Assembly (NCBI GenBank): GCA_964557955.1
Contig: CAZLCS010000030.1
Coordinates: 1-64,000, forward strand
Length of the DNA: 64,000 nt
Direction of reading: 5' to 3'
Source: JALOOX01 sp964557955
GTDB lineage: Bacteria > Desulfobacterota > Syntrophobacteria > Syntrophobacterales > Syntrophobacteraceae
Program-made: the position numbers and the translations under genes
Shown: piece after piece, positions 62,511 through 64,000 of the stretch
Position numbering within the stretch: position 1 is the first letter of the stretch
Layout of the letters: each line of letters opens with the position of its first letter
Notes under the pieces: model-generated
Told to the model about the DNA's origin: nothing
Database searches by the model: none
The model's input: the letters and a program-made list of their open reading frames with translations, nothing else

Positions 62511-63731
62511 ATGGCGAGGAGAGAGGAACTGGTTGTCGGCCTTGACTTGGGGACGACGAAGATATGCGCCGTAGTCGGCGAAGTGACTCCCGAGGGCATC
62601 GATATTGTGGGAGTGGGCACCTACCCCTCTGTTGGGCTGAGGGGGGGAGTGGTCGTCAATATCGATCAAACCGTCCAAGCCATCAGGAAGGCCATCGACG
62701 AAGCCGAATTGATGGCGGGATGTGAGATTTCCGCCGTCTATGCGGGGGTGGCGGGCACCCATGTGCAGAGCCTCAACAGCCACGGTGTGATCGCCATCAA
62801 AAGTCGCGAGGTGACTCAGAGCGATATCGAACGCGTACTGGACGCTGCTCGGACCGTGGCCATGCCTTTTGACCGGCAGGTTCTGCACGTGCTGCCTCAG
62901 CAGTACATCGTCGACGACCAGGAGGGTATCCAGAATCCTCTGGGTATGGCTGGAGTCCGTCTGGAGGCGAAGGTGCACATCATCACCGGCATGGTGAGCG
63001 CCGTTCAGAATATCATCAAATGTTGTGAGAGAGCAGGTTTGCAGGTTCTGGATGTCGTCCTGGAGAGTCTGGCTTCGAGCGAGTCGGTTCTGGACGCTGA
63101 CGAGAGGCATCTGGGAGTTGCTCTGGTGGACATCGGTGGCGGCACCAGCGACGTGGCGGTGTTCGTGGATAATGCCATCCGTCACTCGTGCGTGGTCGGC
63201 TTGGGAGGGAATCACATAACTTCGGACATTTCCGTGGGTCTCCGCACCTCCATGGAAGAGGCCGAGAAGATCAAGAAGCAGTTTGGCTGTGCCTTGGTGG
63301 AATGGGTGAACCCGCAGGATGTCATTGAAGTCGGTTCGGTGGGGGGCCAGAAGTCTCGGCAGCTCAGCCGGACCATTCTGACTCAAATCGTGGAAGCTCG
63401 CGTTGAAGAGATATTGAAGATCGTTGAATGGGAGCTTGTGCGTTCCGGATTTGCCGAGTCGCTTCACGGTGGAGTGGTGTTGACCGGCGGTGTGGCTCTA
63501 CTGCAAGGTATTCGTGAATTGGCCGAGAGGGTCCTGGATCTGCCGGTTCGAATTGGAATCCCCTATCGGTTTGGCGGCCTTGGAGATGTGGTCAAGAACC
63601 CCATCTATGCCACCGCCACCGGGTTGCTGCTTTACGGAAGCAGGCAGGGTGTTCGAAGGCCGTTGCAGGAGTCCGGCTCGCTCAAGAAGGTGATTGCGAT
63701 GCTCAAACGCTGGATCAAGGAATTCTGGTAA
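62511..63731 (+). CDS. ftsA: FtsA, actin-like divisome protein
   Basis: FtsA of 406 residues with actin-fold motifs: VVGLDLGTTKICAVVGEV (phosphate 1), the 1C domain segment EISAVYAGVAGTHVQSLNSH, LVDIGGGTSDVAVF (phosphate 2) and GVVLTGGVALLQGI (adenosine). The C-terminus ends LKKVIAMLKRWIKEFW, an amphipathic helix that anchors FtsZ filaments to the membrane. ATG 62511 has GGGAGG 2-7 nt upstream. It precedes ftsZ by 146 nt. Confidence 0.96.
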   Translation: MARREELVVGLDLGTTKICAVVGEVTPEGIDIVGVGTYPSVGLRGGVVVNIDQTVQAIRKAIDEAELMAGCEISAVYAGVAGTHVQSLNSHGVIAIKSREVTQSDIERVLDAARTVAMPFDRQVLHVLPQQYIVDDQEGIQNPLGMAGVRLEAKVHIITGMVSAVQNIIKCCERAGLQVLDVVLESLASSESVLDADERHLGVALVDIGGGTSDVAVFVDNAIRHSCVVGLGGNHITSDISVGLRTSMEEAEKIKKQFGCALVEWVNPQDVIEVGSVGGQKSRQLSRTILTQIVEARVEEILKIVEWELVRSGFAESLHGGVVLTGGVALLQGIRELAERVLDLPVRIGIPYRFGGLGDVVKNPIYATATGLLLYGSRQGVRRPLQESGSLKKVIAMLKRWIKEFW

Positions 63732-63877
63732 GAGGAAACGTCAGTGCGGCGGCCCTGCGCAATACAATGCAGAAGGAACGAGGGGCTGCTGAAAGGTTGC
63801 CAGGATAGCTGACCATTACGAGACCCGAGGTAAGTCGTTTGTCATACAGGGGACCAATGAGGGGGTAATCGAAAAAG

Positions 63878-64000
63878 ATGGAAAATTCCAATGCAACCAG
63901 AGCGAAGATCAGAGTCCTGGGGATTGGCGGCGGTGGCGGAAATGCCATCAACAACATGATCAGCTCCGGCCTCGACGGTGTTGAATTCATAGCCGCCAAT
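63878..64000 (+). CDS. ftsZ: FtsZ, tubulin-like division protein (3' part outside window)
   Basis: The first 41 codons of ftsZ are present. ATRAKIRVLGIGGGGNAINN and MISSGLDGVEFIAAN are the standard FtsZ N-terminus with the first GTP-binding loop. ATG 63878 lies about 12 nt after GAGGGGG. The rest, including the tubulin signature GGGTGTG, is beyond the window edge. Confidence 0.95.
   Translation, partial: MENSNATRAKIRVLGIGGGGGNAINNMISSGLDGVEFIAAN

Overview
The window is about 60% G+C and looks like a chromosomal scaffold from an anaerobic Deltaproteobacterium (Desulfobacterota), most like the Syntrophobacteraceae or a related sulfate-reducing or syntrophic lineage. This placement is inferred from gene content: nickel-pincer cofactor maturation genes, a methyltetrahydrofolate methyltransferase-like gene beside a cyclodeaminase-like gene, TAXI and ExeA-like genes, and a sigma-54 regulator. 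Two runs of 100 N inside the CRISPR array show that this is a draft assembly.

Region 1 (1-18000) is a type III-D-like CRISPR-Cas locus on the + strand. It begins inside cas10, whose upstream part lies outside the window. Then come a long RAMP backbone operon (Csm3-like Cas7 proteins, a Csx10-like protein, a possible small subunit, a Csx19-like protein and two TIGR03986-like RAMPs), a two-gene cassette of a CARF protein plus a six-helix membrane protein, and a Csx3-like gene preceded by a gene remnant. A free-standing reverse transcriptase, cas1 and cas2 follow. Last is a leader with a 14-bp direct repeat and an array of about 40 repeats of 37 nt. The CARF/membrane-protein pair sits between the two TIGR03986-like paralogues and carries an AT-rich island. 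It is the best candidate for an undescribed effector: a cyclic-oligoadenylate-controlled membrane protein.

Region 2 (18000-37400) holds housekeeping and accessory genes: esterase, ATP-grasp enzyme, LysR regulator, ABC-F ATPase, HAD phosphatase, TolC-like channel and a folate/C1 pair. Next comes a GAF-type sigma-54 activator. Upstream of it are a near-consensus -24/-12 promoter, an intrinsic terminator about 86 nt downstream of the predicted start, and three GTCAAC-N3-GTTGAC palindromes shared with a divergent CHASE2 adenylate/guanylate cyclase. Transglutaminase-like, Cys-rich, sirtuin and larE-larB-larC genes follow.

Region 3 (37400-49100) has an IS701-like element with a frameshifted transposase at the 3' end of an ExeA-like ATPase gene. 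Beyond it are a TAXI solute-binding protein, NagZ, a three-gene ABC efflux system (HlyD-like, ATPase, FtsX-like permease) and PbpC.

Region 4 (49184-64000) is the division and cell-wall (dcw) cluster, mraZ-rsmH-ftsL-ftsI-murE-murF-murD-ftsW-murC-murB-ftsQ-ftsA-ftsZ(partial). A sigma-70-like promoter precedes 10-bp-spaced MraZ boxes that overlap the mraZ start. The two lipid-carrier enzymes, mraY and murG, are both missing from their usual places. A hairpin element lies between ftsI and murE, and a heptanucleotide tandem repeat lies just before murF.
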